Origin: Aselliscus stoliczkanus
Taxonomy: Eukaryota; Chordata; Mammalia; Chiroptera; Hipposideridae
DNA length: 64,000 nt
Assembly (NCBI GenBank): GCA_033961575.1
Contig: CM066728.1
Span: 31,124,352 to 31,188,351, forward strand
Direction of reading: 5' to 3'
Shown here: positions 38,456-48,969 of the stretch, in pieces
Numbering within the stretch: the first letter of the stretch is position 1
Layout of the letters: each line of letters begins with the position of its first letter
The notes under the pieces: model-generated
What the model was told of the DNA's origin: nothing
Database searches by the model: none
What the model saw: only the letters and a program-made list of their open reading frames with translations
Made by a program: the position numbers and the translations under genes

Positions 38456-38756
38456 TGTTGTTTTCATATCTTGGCTATTGTGAATAATGTTGCCATGAAC
38501 ATGGGAGGAGGGGAGTGCAGTGCAGATATCTCTCCGAGATACTGATGTCACTTCCTTTGGATATACCCAGGAGTAGGATTGCTGGATCACATGGTAGTTC
38601 TATTTTTGATTTTTTGAGGAACAGCCATCCTGTTTTCAATAATGGCTGCACCAATTTACATTCCCACCAAGAGTGTATAAGGGCTCCTTTTTCTCCACAT
38701 CCTCGCCAGCATTTGCTATCTCTTGTCTTGGCATCAAAGGATTGTCTGGCAATCAT
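38456..38756 (-). mobile_element. L1 3' fragment (antisense, ORF2 C-terminus)
   Basis: On the minus strand a frame of 93 codons (38,756 to 38,475) holds the L1 ORF2 C-terminal zinc-knuckle region: [18 protein letters not shown], then [15 protein letters not shown] and [13 protein letters not shown]. The L1 5' end is cut at about 38,756. The frame still being open suggests a younger copy than the neighbouring LTR pieces. Confidence 0.8.
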
Positions 38757-38922
38757 CAGAAGCTTGGAAAAGTCAAGAAAGAGTCCTTCCGGGAGGGCAA
38801 GGCCCTACTGACATCTTGATTTCAGATGTCTGGACTCCACAACAGTGAGACAATAAATTATTGTTGTTTTAGGCCTCCAAGTTTGTTTATAATACTTTGT
38901 TATACCTAGGAAACTAATACAG
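38757..38922 (+). mobile_element. MaLR-type LTR end (sense)
   Basis: 'ctgacatcttgatttcagat', 'gtctggactccacaacagtg', 'agacaataaattattgttgt', 'caagtttgtttataatactt' and 'cctaggaaactaatacag' are a clear MaLR LTR 3' end. Confidence 0.7.
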
Positions 38923-38947
38923 ACTTCTATTAAAAATTGAATTTATT

Positions 38948-39410
38948 GGGGCTGGCTGAGTGGCATGTTGGTTAAGAGCTGGCTTGGGATGCCAGCAGCC
39001 CTGGTTCAGATCTCACATATGAGGGCCAGTGATACTGACCTCTACAGCTAAGATGGTGAACAACAGTTCCACCTGGAGCTGGGCTGCTGTGAGTCCCCAG
39101 GGACAACATAGCTGCCGCCCCTGCTGCAGTGGGCTGCCATAGGCTACAGTGAGTGGCCGGCAGCGAGCATGAGCAGCCAGCAGCCAGAGTGAGCTGCCAA
39201 AAGCCACCATGATCGGCCGTCCGGAGGCCAGCGACTGATCTGCCTCACCCAGGAAGAGCACAATGACAATACCAACATGGGTCACTGAAGCAGCGTCCTC
39301 CACAGCTAAACTAAAAACAAAAGGACAGCAGCTTGTCTGTTCCCCTTCCCAGATTCCCCAAAGCTGTTCCTCTCCCTCCAATTCCCCAATAAAATCTTAG
39401 AAAAAAAAGA
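38948..39410 (+). mobile_element. Long mosaic SINE: family I head, extended body, family III tail
   Basis: Head 'gggctggctgagtggcatg', 'ggttaagagctggcttggg' and 'tgagggccagtgatactg' is family I. Instead of ending there, it continues for about 370 bp of GC-rich body with repeated gtgagctgcc-like words. It ends with 'caacatgggtcactgaagc', 'gtcctccacagctaaac', 'tctgttccccttccc' and 'attccccaataaaatc', a module related to the tail of the tRNA-Ile SINE at 61,784. Flanked by the exact 12-bp duplication attgaatttatt (38,936-38,947 and 39,411-39,422). An AATAAA lies at 39,388-39,393 just before the A tail. The long minus-strand frame inside it is a by-product of GC richness. Confidence 0.85.
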
Positions 39411-39429
39411 ATTGAATTTATTCATTATT

Positions 39430-39980
39430 TTCAAACAGAGAGGGATTTTCTAAACAGAACATGGGTATATTTATCACCTTGATTTTGGTGATTTCATGGA
39501 TGTATGCATATCTCCAAGCTCATCAAATTGTATACATTAATTACGTCGTTTTTTTTTGTACATTAATTATGCCTCAATAATGTTGTTTCTTTTTTTAAAT
39601 CTAGAAAGTTAAAATTTTCTACATAGCAAGAAAAATACAGTCAAAAGAATGATACACTGAAATAGTATTAGCAACACAAATGACAAAGGGTCATTTTCTT
39701 TAATTTACAAAGGACCCATAAAAATGATTCAGGGAAAGATAAATAATACAATTGGGGAAAAAATGGTGAAAATGTGACTTCTCAATTTATAGAACATATT
39801 ATGGAACAAAGATATACATAATGCCAAAAATGTGTTGAGACATGGTGTTATTAAAATAATGCAAATGAAAAAAGACACTATTTTCATCAATTAGTATGAC
39901 ACTTTGTTATAATGTTCTGTGCTAGCAAATTGTAGAGAAATAGGTAATCCCTTAAATTCTTGGTGGAAAATAAATTTTAA
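39430..39980 (+). mobile_element. Old L1 fragments (sense), 3'UTR and ORF2 pieces
   Basis: 'atcaccttgattttggtgat', 'catggatgtatgcatatctc', 'ctcatcaaattgtatacatt' and 'atgcctcaataatgttg' are an old L1 3' end (about 39,470-39,580). Sequence after about 39,600 again resembles decayed L1 ORF2. No frame remains. Confidence 0.5.
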
Positions 39981-40490
39981 ACTTCTGTTTAATCATTTTA
40001 CTGACAATACAAAAGATCAAAAACAGCAAGATAGTTTTTTCTTTGCACTCATGAACATATAACAAGTTTTTTAACTCAGAAGCCTTTGAATTACCTCATC
40101 TTTGGACTGACTTCCCTTAACTTTTGGCATTACCAACGAATCAATAGTTCTAGGGTGGGGTTGGTCCATGCAACCACTCATTGAGATGAGAGGAGTTCAG
40201 TTGAAGCAATCAGACTTCCTCATAAAATTCTAATCTAAGAAGTCACTTTATAAATCACGGGACACGAACTCTGTACGGTATAAAGAAATCATATGCTCAT
40301 CGTCACCAACCCCAACACTTGCCTTCGAATTTGAAGAGACCCATTTTGTAATGCTGCTTCTTCCAGCAAACAACTATGGGGAACTGGGATCCTTGATCTT
40401 TCAAACAGAGACTCTCTTTATCATCATTTACTCAAACACCTCTGGTCCATAGGAAGATATGTGAGGGAGGAAGGCTGCTTAGATAATTTC
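39981..40490. other. Single-copy DNA, no gene supported
   Basis: No conserved frame or named repeat. Confidence 0.35.
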
Positions 40491-40496
40491 AGGTAA

Positions 40497-40735
40497 ATAA
40501 TGTGCTCCATAGCACAAATGACGGGTGGTGGGTAAGAGCCCAAGCTGTGGGTCAGGTGGCCTGGCTTTACACCCCACCTCCAGTGTAACTCAGTATATTG
40601 CCTGCAACAACTCAGTTTCTCCCTCTAAATCAGGGACAATACTAGCCTCTTTGTAAGACCATTCTTACAAAGTATTAAGTGAACCGATGCAGGTGCTCAG
40701 CACAGTAACCGAGAGAGAGCCAGCATTTTTAAAAT
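40497..40735 (+). repeat. MIR SINE, near complete (sense)
   Basis: 'taagagcccaagctgtgggt', 'ggcctggctttacaccccac', 'caacaactcagtttctccct', 'aatcagggacaatactagcc' and 'ggtgctcagcacagtaacc' keep the MIR order from the tRNA-like head to the tail. Confidence 0.7.
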
Positions 40736-41310
40736 GATGCTCATGGAAAATTATTATATTAGAAATATACATAGATTCCAATTTTTTACTATATCAGCTA
40801 TAATAAATGAAACAGATACCATGAACAAGTCCAAGGATCATGCATAATAATTTCATTGGCACTGGTTGCACATTTGGGACAAAAAAATGCTTATTGTAAA
40901 AGCAACAGGCATGCACATTTAAATGATGTTAGAAATAAATTATGTTTTCTACATATACATATTGGACCCAATTTCACTCCAAAAAGCATTTTAACTTTTG
41001 ATTCAGAATATGTCAGTCCAAACCAATAACAGAGTTAACAAGATAAAAAATAAACATTATCCCATATTTCAACATGGGGTTGTCCTTTTCACTGATAACT
41101 AACCCATGTTACCTATTAGGTTCTCTAGGATTCATCAGGATTTCAGTGACAAGATAAAGCGTCTTGGGTTTTCATACCAGCTCCCTTGCTTGTTTGCATG
41201 TTTGCTTTGTGACCCCTGGTGATTTTGCACTCCTGAGGGAGGTGATGACCTGATAACTGCTATGTTTATAAAAGCTACTTTGTTTTTGCTGAAGTAGCAA
41301 CATGCAGGAC
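40736..41310. other. Single-copy DNA, no gene supported
   Basis: No named repeat. Confidence 0.35.
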
Positions 41311-41337
41311 AAAAAAAAAAAAAAAAAAAAAAAAAAA
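41311..41337. repeat. Poly(A) tract, 27 nt
   Basis: Uninterrupted A run. It may be the tail of a short retrotransposed sequence, but no body or duplication could be recognised on its 5' side. Confidence 0.85.
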
Positions 41338-44128
41338 GACCTTCCTAAAATGTGTTTTATTTTATACTGATAGATTTTTAAAAAAGTGAAACAACACTTA
41401 TTTGTTTTTATCTTAGGAAGAGTCCCAAGATACATTTATTTAAGGTTTAAAGGGACATATTAGTTCACCTGCATGAGGCTGGTGGTTATCACATTATCTA
41501 AGTAACCTGCACTATGAGATGCTGTGTGCCCCAAGAGTAACCAGACATACATAATGTAGTCCCCAGAGCAAAGGATTTTAGGCATCTATGAAGCCCCTGA
41601 ATTTGTATGTATCATTTTATGTGTATGTACATCACTTTTATCAGATAGTCAGAGGGTTCCTTCATCTAAAAATGACTCATAACCACAGTTCTACAGAACA
41701 TGCAAAGCCCCAACGTATTTCACAGCTTTCAACCAAATAAAACCGGGAAGTGCTTATCACCCAATCACATAACAGAGTGAGAGACAGGTAATGTACAAAG
41801 TGAGCTGTGAGAGGATACTATTTATGTTTCGAAGGAGCAGTTTGATCATTCATTCGGGAGGGGAATAAAACATCCAGCCTAAATCTAGTTAACTGTGAGG
41901 CTATTAAATAAGGAGGCCTTGATTTTGCCCTACTCACAGTGTATAGAAGAGCATAGCCGCCAAATAGGGATACTCTCATCAAGGGTACTTTTCAGTTTTC
42001 TTTAAGTTTAATAGCTACAAAACCAATGTGTAAACTTAAACTTTAAAACCTTTCTTCTCTTTATGAGAATTTAAATTGAGCTTTGAATAAACTCAGGGTA
42101 ATTGGAGTATAAATATACATATGTTTATAATACCTTTGCCCTTGGAGCTGGATTTATGTGTCTTTTATACAAGAGGCAAATGGGATTCAAAATGTTCAAG
42201 ACTGTTAAGAAAAACAAATATGAAATCCTAAGGAGGCATGAGGTGTACAAGTGTAAGGTGTGTGGGTAATTTTTTGACCCCAAACTATACTCAGGTTGAT
42301 ATCATTGGAAAAGACACTGAAAAACAAAACTTTTGTCCTGTTGTTGTAACAGTACATCATGAAGAAAATATTTGTGGGTTGGCTTTAAAAGATTTGGGGA
42401 GTTATTAATGAAATTTTATTCTGTACAATAAAGACTTGAAATCATCATTCAAGTTATTGTGGAATGAGAGATCCTCTCTGAGGGTTTGTTATGGAAAACA
42501 GTTGAAAAACTCCATCTACTCCGGTTTAAATGACTAATGTTTTGCCTCTATTGGGGGCATGTGAGACAAATTATACACTCTGGTCAGCACACTCCTTTTG
42601 GGATGGGGCTGCCTCTTTCTATGATTGTTGATACACTCATACACAAAGGAGGACATCTTTTCCAATAAAAGATTTTATATATACAATTTACAGCCCTGAG
42701 TGTAAAATGCCTCAAAATAATGTGGATAGACAAAGCAGCTTAAATTCCCTTCTGATTAGAGGTCATAGAATATGAATGTGCTATTTAAATACTGCTCAAA
42801 AAGAGAATGGGAAACAGACCAGATTTCCTCATGGAGCAAATGTTTAACCTTAGACACATTTGTAGAGAAGCATGTAAACCAAATGTATGCTAGGACCAGA
42901 TTCCTATTAATTGGTCCCCCTCAGATACACATGCGCTATCTAAATATTTATTGATTGTATGGGGATTAGGTAGAGCACACATCTGATTTGTCTTCCAAAG
43001 ATATCTTTCTCTCTTTGTCTTGGTTTTATCTCAGCTCTTTTTTTCTCTTGGCGTTCATTGGACAAATAGTTTTTATTGTCACCCAGTTGGCACTCATATA
43101 TGTACATTCATAGTCTCTCCACATAAGAAAATAAGCTTGGAAATGGTTTAAAACAATCAACAATATATTGGTCACCTAGCTAGTAATTATTGACATAAAA
43201 TTCAAGTTCACTGAGATGAAAGCCAACAGTTTCTAAACATGTCTCTTTTAACTTAAATCTGGCACTTTTCTATGGAGAGCTAATGTATTCTGGTTAAATA
43301 GCCACCTCTGCAGGATGTAAAATTTTATAATCACCCCTTCCCTGAGTCAACCTGAGGAGGCATAATAAGGGTTGTTCACCATGTCTAGAAAGTTTATAAA
43401 CAGTAACAACCTAACCAAAAATCAACCTCCTTTTTATTATGCTATGCACCAGAAATTTTAAATATTATCAGTGATAAATACTTCTCCTGAAAAAAAAAAT
43501 ATTTTATTGATCTAAGTTTTAAACAGCTGCTTTAGTTATTGTTCAGTTTTAATATTTATTTAACCTTCAAACTAGCACATTTTTACTACTTACCCAATAG
43601 AGAAATTGTGCTCAATAGGGGAGTCAATTTGAACAACTCCTCGTATCCTGTCAGCACTGATAGATGACAGGTATGAACTCAGACACACATGTGCATTGGA
43701 GAGTAAGTGTGTAATGATTCAAAATTGTTCCACCTTGTCTTGACCTCATTTAGTATCTCTGCCTCTGTGATACTACATAGTTGTGTTTAAACAGTTGATT
43801 CCAATTAAAAATTATTAGAACACTGATAATTAAGATGAAGAGACAGAACATGAGTATGTTAATTCTGTCTTTCTATGTAACCACTTTTTTAAACAAGTTT
43901 TTACTTGTGTTTAAAATTTAAAATAGTAAAATAGAATACAAACTGAGATGTAATACTTTTTTTCAGATGGATAAATTTTAGTTCACATATTAAATTAATT
44001 TGAATAATGTCTGTAAAGTTTGTATTTATCTTTCTTTTATAATTGTTAAATATAAATTTTCAAATGAATCCAGAAAATTTTCATAATATCATGACAGCAT
44101 TATTAAAAATACATTTTCATTCGAAAGA
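41338..44128. other. Single-copy DNA, no gene supported
   Basis: 2.8 kb, AT-rich, no repeat I can name. Frames are short and random-looking. Confidence 0.35.
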
Positions 44129-44154
44129 GGGAAATGTTTTATTTTTTTTTTTAA

Positions 44155-44872
44155 TTTTTGAGGAACCTCCATACTGTTTTCCATAGTGGCTGCATCAACT
44201 TGCAGTCCCACCAACAGTACATGAGGGTTTCCTTTTCTCCATCTCAGCACCAACAATTGTTGTTTGTTGACTTGTTGACAGTAGCCATTCTGACAGGTGT
44301 CGGGTAATATCTCATTGGGGTTTTTATTTGTGTTTATATGATGATTGGTGACATGGAGCATCTTTTCATATGTCTCTTGGCCATGTGTATGTCCTCTTCA
44401 AGGAAATGTCTTTTCAGGTCCTCTGCCCACTTCTTAATTGGATTGTTTGAGGTTTTTTATAAATTTGGATATTAACCCCTTATCAGATGTATATCATTGG
44501 CAAATACCTTCTCCCATTGAGTAAGCTGTCTTTCTGGTTTGTTCGTGGTTCCTTTGTTGTATTATTATTTTATTTTAGTTTGATGTAGTCCCATTTGTTC
44601 ATTTTTTCTGTTGCTTCCTTTGCCCAAGGAGATACATCAGAAAAAAATATTACTAAGCGTAATGTCTGAGAGTTTACTGGTTATGTTTTCTTATAGGAGT
44701 TTTATGGTTTCTGATCTTTCATTTAAGTATTTAATCCATTTTGAGTTTATTCTTATATATGGTGTAAGAAGGTGGTCTAGTTTCATTTTTTTGCATGTAT
44801 CTGTCCAGTTTTCCCAGCACCATTTACTGAATAGAATATCTTTACCCCATTGTACATTCTTGCTCCCTTTGC
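44155..44872 (-). mobile_element. L1 ORF2 3' fragment (antisense), no 3'UTR
   Basis: The complement runs through the ORF2 C-terminal part: 'aaatggattaaatacttaaa', 'ctcagacattacgcttag', 'caccaatcatcatataaac' and 'ctgttggtgggactgcaagt', ending 'cctcaaaaattaaaaaaa'. The L1 3'UTR is absent: the element passes straight from ORF2 into an A-rich run (T-rich at 44,142-44,154). The upstream boundary near 44,872 is approximate. Frames are broken but recognisable, so it is of middle age. It lies in inverted orientation to the fragment at 45,942-46,620. Confidence 0.8.
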
Positions 44873-45905
44873 CAGCTCTTCTGCTGTCACATGTTTGTGC
44901 TGCAAGCGATAGGATTTCTAGTCTACTTGAATCAGCCTGGGAAATAAGAAAAACTAAGCATGTCTGCATTGTGACATGTATCAAGGTTAGAATATGTCCG
45001 ATGTGATAATTTGCTGCACAGCATCCCAGGGAACTGTCATGCTGCCATCTAAATTATGTCTTATATAATGTATAATCTGCTGTTAGTAATGGGATACCAC
45101 ACAGGAAGATATCATTTCTTTGTTGGTAGAGCTTATCACTTCCAAAAAGGGCCATCTGTGGCTCTTCTGCAAAGTAAGTATGCTGATATTTTGCTAAAAT
45201 TTGGGCTATTTGGCCAATGCCATTTTAAAACTGAGCATACTCATGCCCGAGTAAAAAATGCAGAAGAGAATGCATGGCCTTTGGAAGCTGCTAAAATGTC
45301 ATTACTGTCAAGAATGTGATATATGGGGATAATTTGAGATTGTATTCACCATGGATGCTATAAACTGTATTCTGGAATGTTACTGGAGCAAGTCTTCCAA
45401 GCATATTTTACATAATTTGGCAACATTCTTTATCAGTAATTCTACAAAGAGTAGACCACAAATTAACACAAAAATTATATTTAAAATATTCTTGCTGTGT
45501 CATTGTTCAATTATTTTCATTCTCTGACAGTTTTGGACCAGCATGTCTTTTCTTCTTCTTTTCTTTTTTTTTTTTTTTTCATAATAATTAGGATATAGCC
45601 CCTCTCCTCAAGAAATGGATTGACATCTACCCTCAATGCTTATGGATCTGCTCCATTTCTGATTATCATTTTCAGGAAAACTGCCTCTAAGTAAAATATA
45701 CTTCACTGAATTTTCAGATTATTATTCCAGAAAACTCTGACATTTTCATATCATCACCTCTCATATTTTTATTTTTTTAATTAAACCTCAAGCATCTGTA
45801 AATGATCCTTTAATAATATTAAAAGAATCTCTTTTTCTTTCTCAAAGTTAAGAAGCTATTTTTTGGTTACTAACAATTTATTCATTCATACATTCATTAA
45901 ATAAG
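44873..45905. other. Spacer between two opposed L1 fragments
   Basis: Not a recognised repeat apart from a T run at about 45,565-45,581. An 87-codon plus-strand frame (45,056-45,319) matches no family I know and lacks splice context. Confidence 0.4.
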
Positions 45906-45925
45906 CAGTTGGCAAATTACAGCAC

Positions 45926-46633
45926 ATGGGCCAATCCAGCCCTCCTCCAAAATGGATTAAAGACTTAAATGTAAGACCTGAAACCATAAAAATCCTAAAA
46001 GAAAATATAGGGAGTACATTTGCAGACATTACCCGGAGCAGTATTTTTACTGATGCATCCCTACGGGCAAGGGAAGTAAAAGAAAAAATGAACATATGGG
46101 ATTATATCAGACTTAAAAGTTTTTTCACAACAAAGGAAACCATTAATAAAACAAAAAGGAAGCCTACTGAATGGGAGAATATATTTGCCAACGATGTATC
46201 TGATAAGGGGTTAATATCCAAAATTTATAAAACACTCATGAAACTCAACACCAAAAAAACAAACAACCCAATTAAAAAATGGGCAGAAGATATGAAGAGA
46301 CATTTCTCTAAAGAGGACATACAGATGGCCAACAGGCATATGAAAAAAAGTTCAACCTCACTGGTCATTAGGGAAATGCAAATAAAAACCACCATGAGAT
46401 ACCACCTCACTCCAGTCAGAATGGCTATCATCAACAAATCAACAAACAACAAGTGCTGGCGGGGCTGTGGGGAAAAGGGGACCCTGCTGCACTGTTGGTG
46501 GGACTGCAGATTGGTGCAGCCACTATGGAAGTCAGTATGGAGGTATCTCAAAGAACTGGAAATAGAGCTACCGTTTGACCCAGCAATTCCACTCCTAGGT
46601 ATTTATCCTGAAAAAACCAATATCTGTAAATAA
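45926..46633 (+). pseudogene. Open 235-codon L1 ORF2 C-terminal segment
   Basis: The longest open frame in the window. After about 8 residues from flanking hAT sequence it reads [19 protein letters not shown], then [48 protein letters not shown] and the cysteine-rich [18 protein letters not shown] (C-X3-C-X7-H-X4-C) near residues 178-195, then the [15 protein letters not shown] motif. This region of ORF2p helps RNA binding in L1. The start codon belongs to the flank and the frame ends in the flank, so it is not a gene; openness here reflects youth. Confidence 0.85.
45942..46620 (+). mobile_element. L1 ORF2 fragment (sense), truncated at both ends
   Basis: An L1 segment starting at 'aaaatggattaaagactta' and stopping at 'atttatcctgaaaaaacc', inserted in an hAT element. 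It lacks the endonuclease, the reverse transcriptase, the ORF2 end and the 3'UTR. No clean target duplication was found; 'ccaat' occurs on both sides but is too short to count. The sequence is close to what an active L1 of this lineage would have, so the insertion is fairly young. Confidence 0.8.
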
Positions 46634-46795
46634 AGTTTTATTAGACGCCAGTCATTCCCATTTGTTTTTGTATTATTTTATGCTGCTTTCTCACTACAAA
46701 GGTAGAGTTGAGTACTTGTGACAAAGACCATGCAAAGTCTAAAATATTTACAAGCTGGCCTTTATAGAAAAAGTTTGCCATCCTTTATGTTAACT

Positions 46796-47010
46796 GATAT
46801 TTATTGAACACCTCTTTTATATTAAGCACTATTCTGGGCACTGAAATATAACTGTGATAAAAGTTCCCCCAAATTCATAATTACATTCTGATGTATTTGA
46901 TAGCAGGAAATATGAATAGGAAGAGTAAGGACACAAATTAGATATGTTACTTAGAGAGACAATATAAGATTAGAAGAGGCTGGCATTCTCCATTAATTAA
47001 AAAAGATATT
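46796..47010 (-). repeat. L2 fragment (antisense)
   Basis: 'tgatatttattgaacacctc', 'agcactattctgggcactga' and 'aattcataattacattctga' match the antisense L2 3' end order. Diverged. Confidence 0.55.
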
Positions 47011-47871
47011 GATGGGAACTATTATGTATTTTTGAGCAGAAGAAAAGGTACAAAAACTTAATGCTACTCTTTATTTAATTCTTCTGACTTCTGATATTAT
47101 TGTGTTCAATGACCACTTAACTGAAAAAGCTATCCATCAATATTTCACCAGGGGATATTTCAAAGTGGTACCTGATGGAGAAAAATACCATTTTTTATGT
47201 GATTCTCTAAAGCTTTTGTGCAACCTGATAATTATTTTATATACTTCTTCTGCAGTGGTAATTCAGAGTATGTCATTTTTCCTTGCACTGCCAAGGTTAA
47301 GCACAGAGGTGAACACCACACTGTCGACATTAATATACAATTTATTTTTATTTGGTTTCTTTGAAACAATGACACTTAAGGTTTATGTGGCTATGACCAG
47401 TTAACTCTTTTCTGTGACATCAAGCCAGTCATATTATAATGGGCCTGACCTAATCTCTTTGGTCCTGACCTTGATGTGCACCCATACAGAAATATAAAAC
47501 ACAAAACAAATACAGTTCAATTAATCTATAAAGTCTATTTTCAGAAATATTAATTTTAAGTACACATAAGTAGTTTTAATGTGTCTAAGGAGACAACATG
47601 CATTCTAACTACCGTCCTTGTACTTTCTTTCTGACCTCCAGTGCATTAGAAAGATAGGCTTTCTTCTGAACCTGGGATCACTGTCTACACTGCATAAAGT
47701 AGTTTGGGCACTTTTCCACAAACAGGTGAACTTAACTTTGTTGGTCTTAATAAGATTGAATTCTCTTTGTTTTTATTTCTTTCCTCATGACTTACATTGG
47801 TATTCAATGAAGGTTTTCAGAAAAACCTTCTAAGAAGCCCAAGAAACCTACTATCTAAATAGGGGTAAGCA
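47011..47871. other. Single-copy DNA, no gene supported
   Basis: A 100-codon plus-strand frame (47,102-47,404) matches no family I know, and its codon use looks like the AT-rich background. Confidence 0.4.
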
Positions 47872-47969
47872 GGGGCTGGCCGAGTGGTGCGGTGGTTAAG
47901 CGCTGGCTTGGGAAGCCAGCGGCCCCAGTTTGGTCCCACATATGAGGGCCAGTGACACTGCTCAAAAAA

Positions 47970-48008
<39 letters not shown>

Positions 48009-48010
48009 AT
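47872..48010 (+). mobile_element. tRNA-derived SINE, family I, with (AAAT)n tail
   Basis: 'ggggctggccgagtggtgcg', 'gtggttaagcgctggcttgg', 'gaagccagcggccccagttt' and 'atatgagggccagtgacact' then a long (AAAT)n run (about 47,967-48,010). A 7-bp match gtaagca flanks it (47,865-47,871 and 48,011-48,017); the longer flanks agree only partly, so the duplication is less certain than for the other copies. Confidence 0.85.
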
Positions 48011-48017
48011 GTAAGCA

Positions 48018-48965
48018 ATTTGATGCTAATAACAATCAATACTAACATTTCAGTTATAATTTTGTTATACCCTCCTTTCCTAAAACTGCTGAGAAGTGAC
48101 ATAATAAAAACATAGCTACAAGATGTCTGCAAAATTTAATGGAAGCATAAAGGCAGGGATCCATAAGTATTATGGAAGAGATGGATATAGCCAATGACAG
48201 CTAATTAAAAAATTAGCAAGCAAATTAGCTACACATTGGTGAGTAAGCACATCAGAGAGAAACCATGGAAATACAATTTCAGATTTCACAAAACGATGTA
48301 GTTCTATAATGAAAAAGTTATTTTTAGCTATATTGGAATACTATTAAGGTTTTCAGAGAGTTCATAATATAATATCTAGCATACTGCGTTATTTAAGTCT
48401 TTGTAAAATGAAAGGACAGGTTGGTTTAATGCTAGTTTTCATGAAGTTTGTAATATGTAAGTTAAACATAGCTGACTTGTCTGTGGTTGACTAATAAGAA
48501 CATATTATTGTCAAGGCAACCTTCTATTAATTTTAGCTTATGCAAAATGTTATCATTTTCTCATTATCATAGCATTATATTCCCCTTCAATTTTCTCTCA
48601 TACTGATGATATAATCACATGAAATTTTTGAGATTAGCTCAATAATTGTCAGTTAGCTCAACATCAAGGTACTAAATTTATTGTATCTAAAATAATCAGC
48701 TCTCCTTCATGAAATCTGTTGAGACTTCTCCATTCTAATTTTTTTGGTCCAAATCTCTCTTAACACTATCCTAACTTTAAACTAAGAGATATTGCAAGGA
48801 TATGAATTCAGTTTGCATTGTAATTCAACCACCTCCAGCATCAGACTTTGTGTTTAGGTTTTTTGAAATCTCAAAACTACAAGAGGAAAAATGCTTCTTT
48901 CAAGGAACCCATAGAAGCATCTTCTGTAATTTATCTGCTTTTGCACTTAATGTCAGTGGAATTAT
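48018..48965. other. Single-copy DNA, no gene supported
   Basis: No named repeat or conserved frame. Confidence 0.35.
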
Positions 48966-48969
48966 ATAA

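Larger units (their letters stand above)
45906..46783. mobile_element. hAT-type element (MER class), copy 2, split by an L1 fragment
   Basis: Left arm, about 45,906-45,941: 'cagttggcaaattacagcac' and 'atgggccaatccagcc'. Right arm, about 46,625-46,783: 'tgtaaataaagttttattag', 'cagtcattcccatttgtttt', 'gctgctttctcactacaaag', 'gtagagttgagtacttgtg', 'ctaaaatatttacaagctgg' and 'gaaaaagtttgccatcc'. The two arms join into the same element as 9,608-9,846 once the L1 insert is ignored. No coding capacity. Confidence 0.8.

Noticed and set aside
39013..39381. 122-codon minus-strand frame
   Set aside because: It lies wholly in the mosaic SINE body; GC richness removes stop codons.
42243..42269. Short VYKCKVCG-like peptide resembling a zinc or rubredoxin-type knuckle
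   Set aside because: Eight residues followed at once by a stop, with no second knuckle in frame; chance.
44611..45006. 131-codon plus-strand frame
   Set aside because: Most of it is the complement of L1 ORF2 (44,155-44,872), so it is an antisense by-product.
47102..47404. 100-codon plus-strand frame
   Set aside because: No motif known to me, no splice sites in a plausible place, background-like codon use. Could be tested by transcript data.
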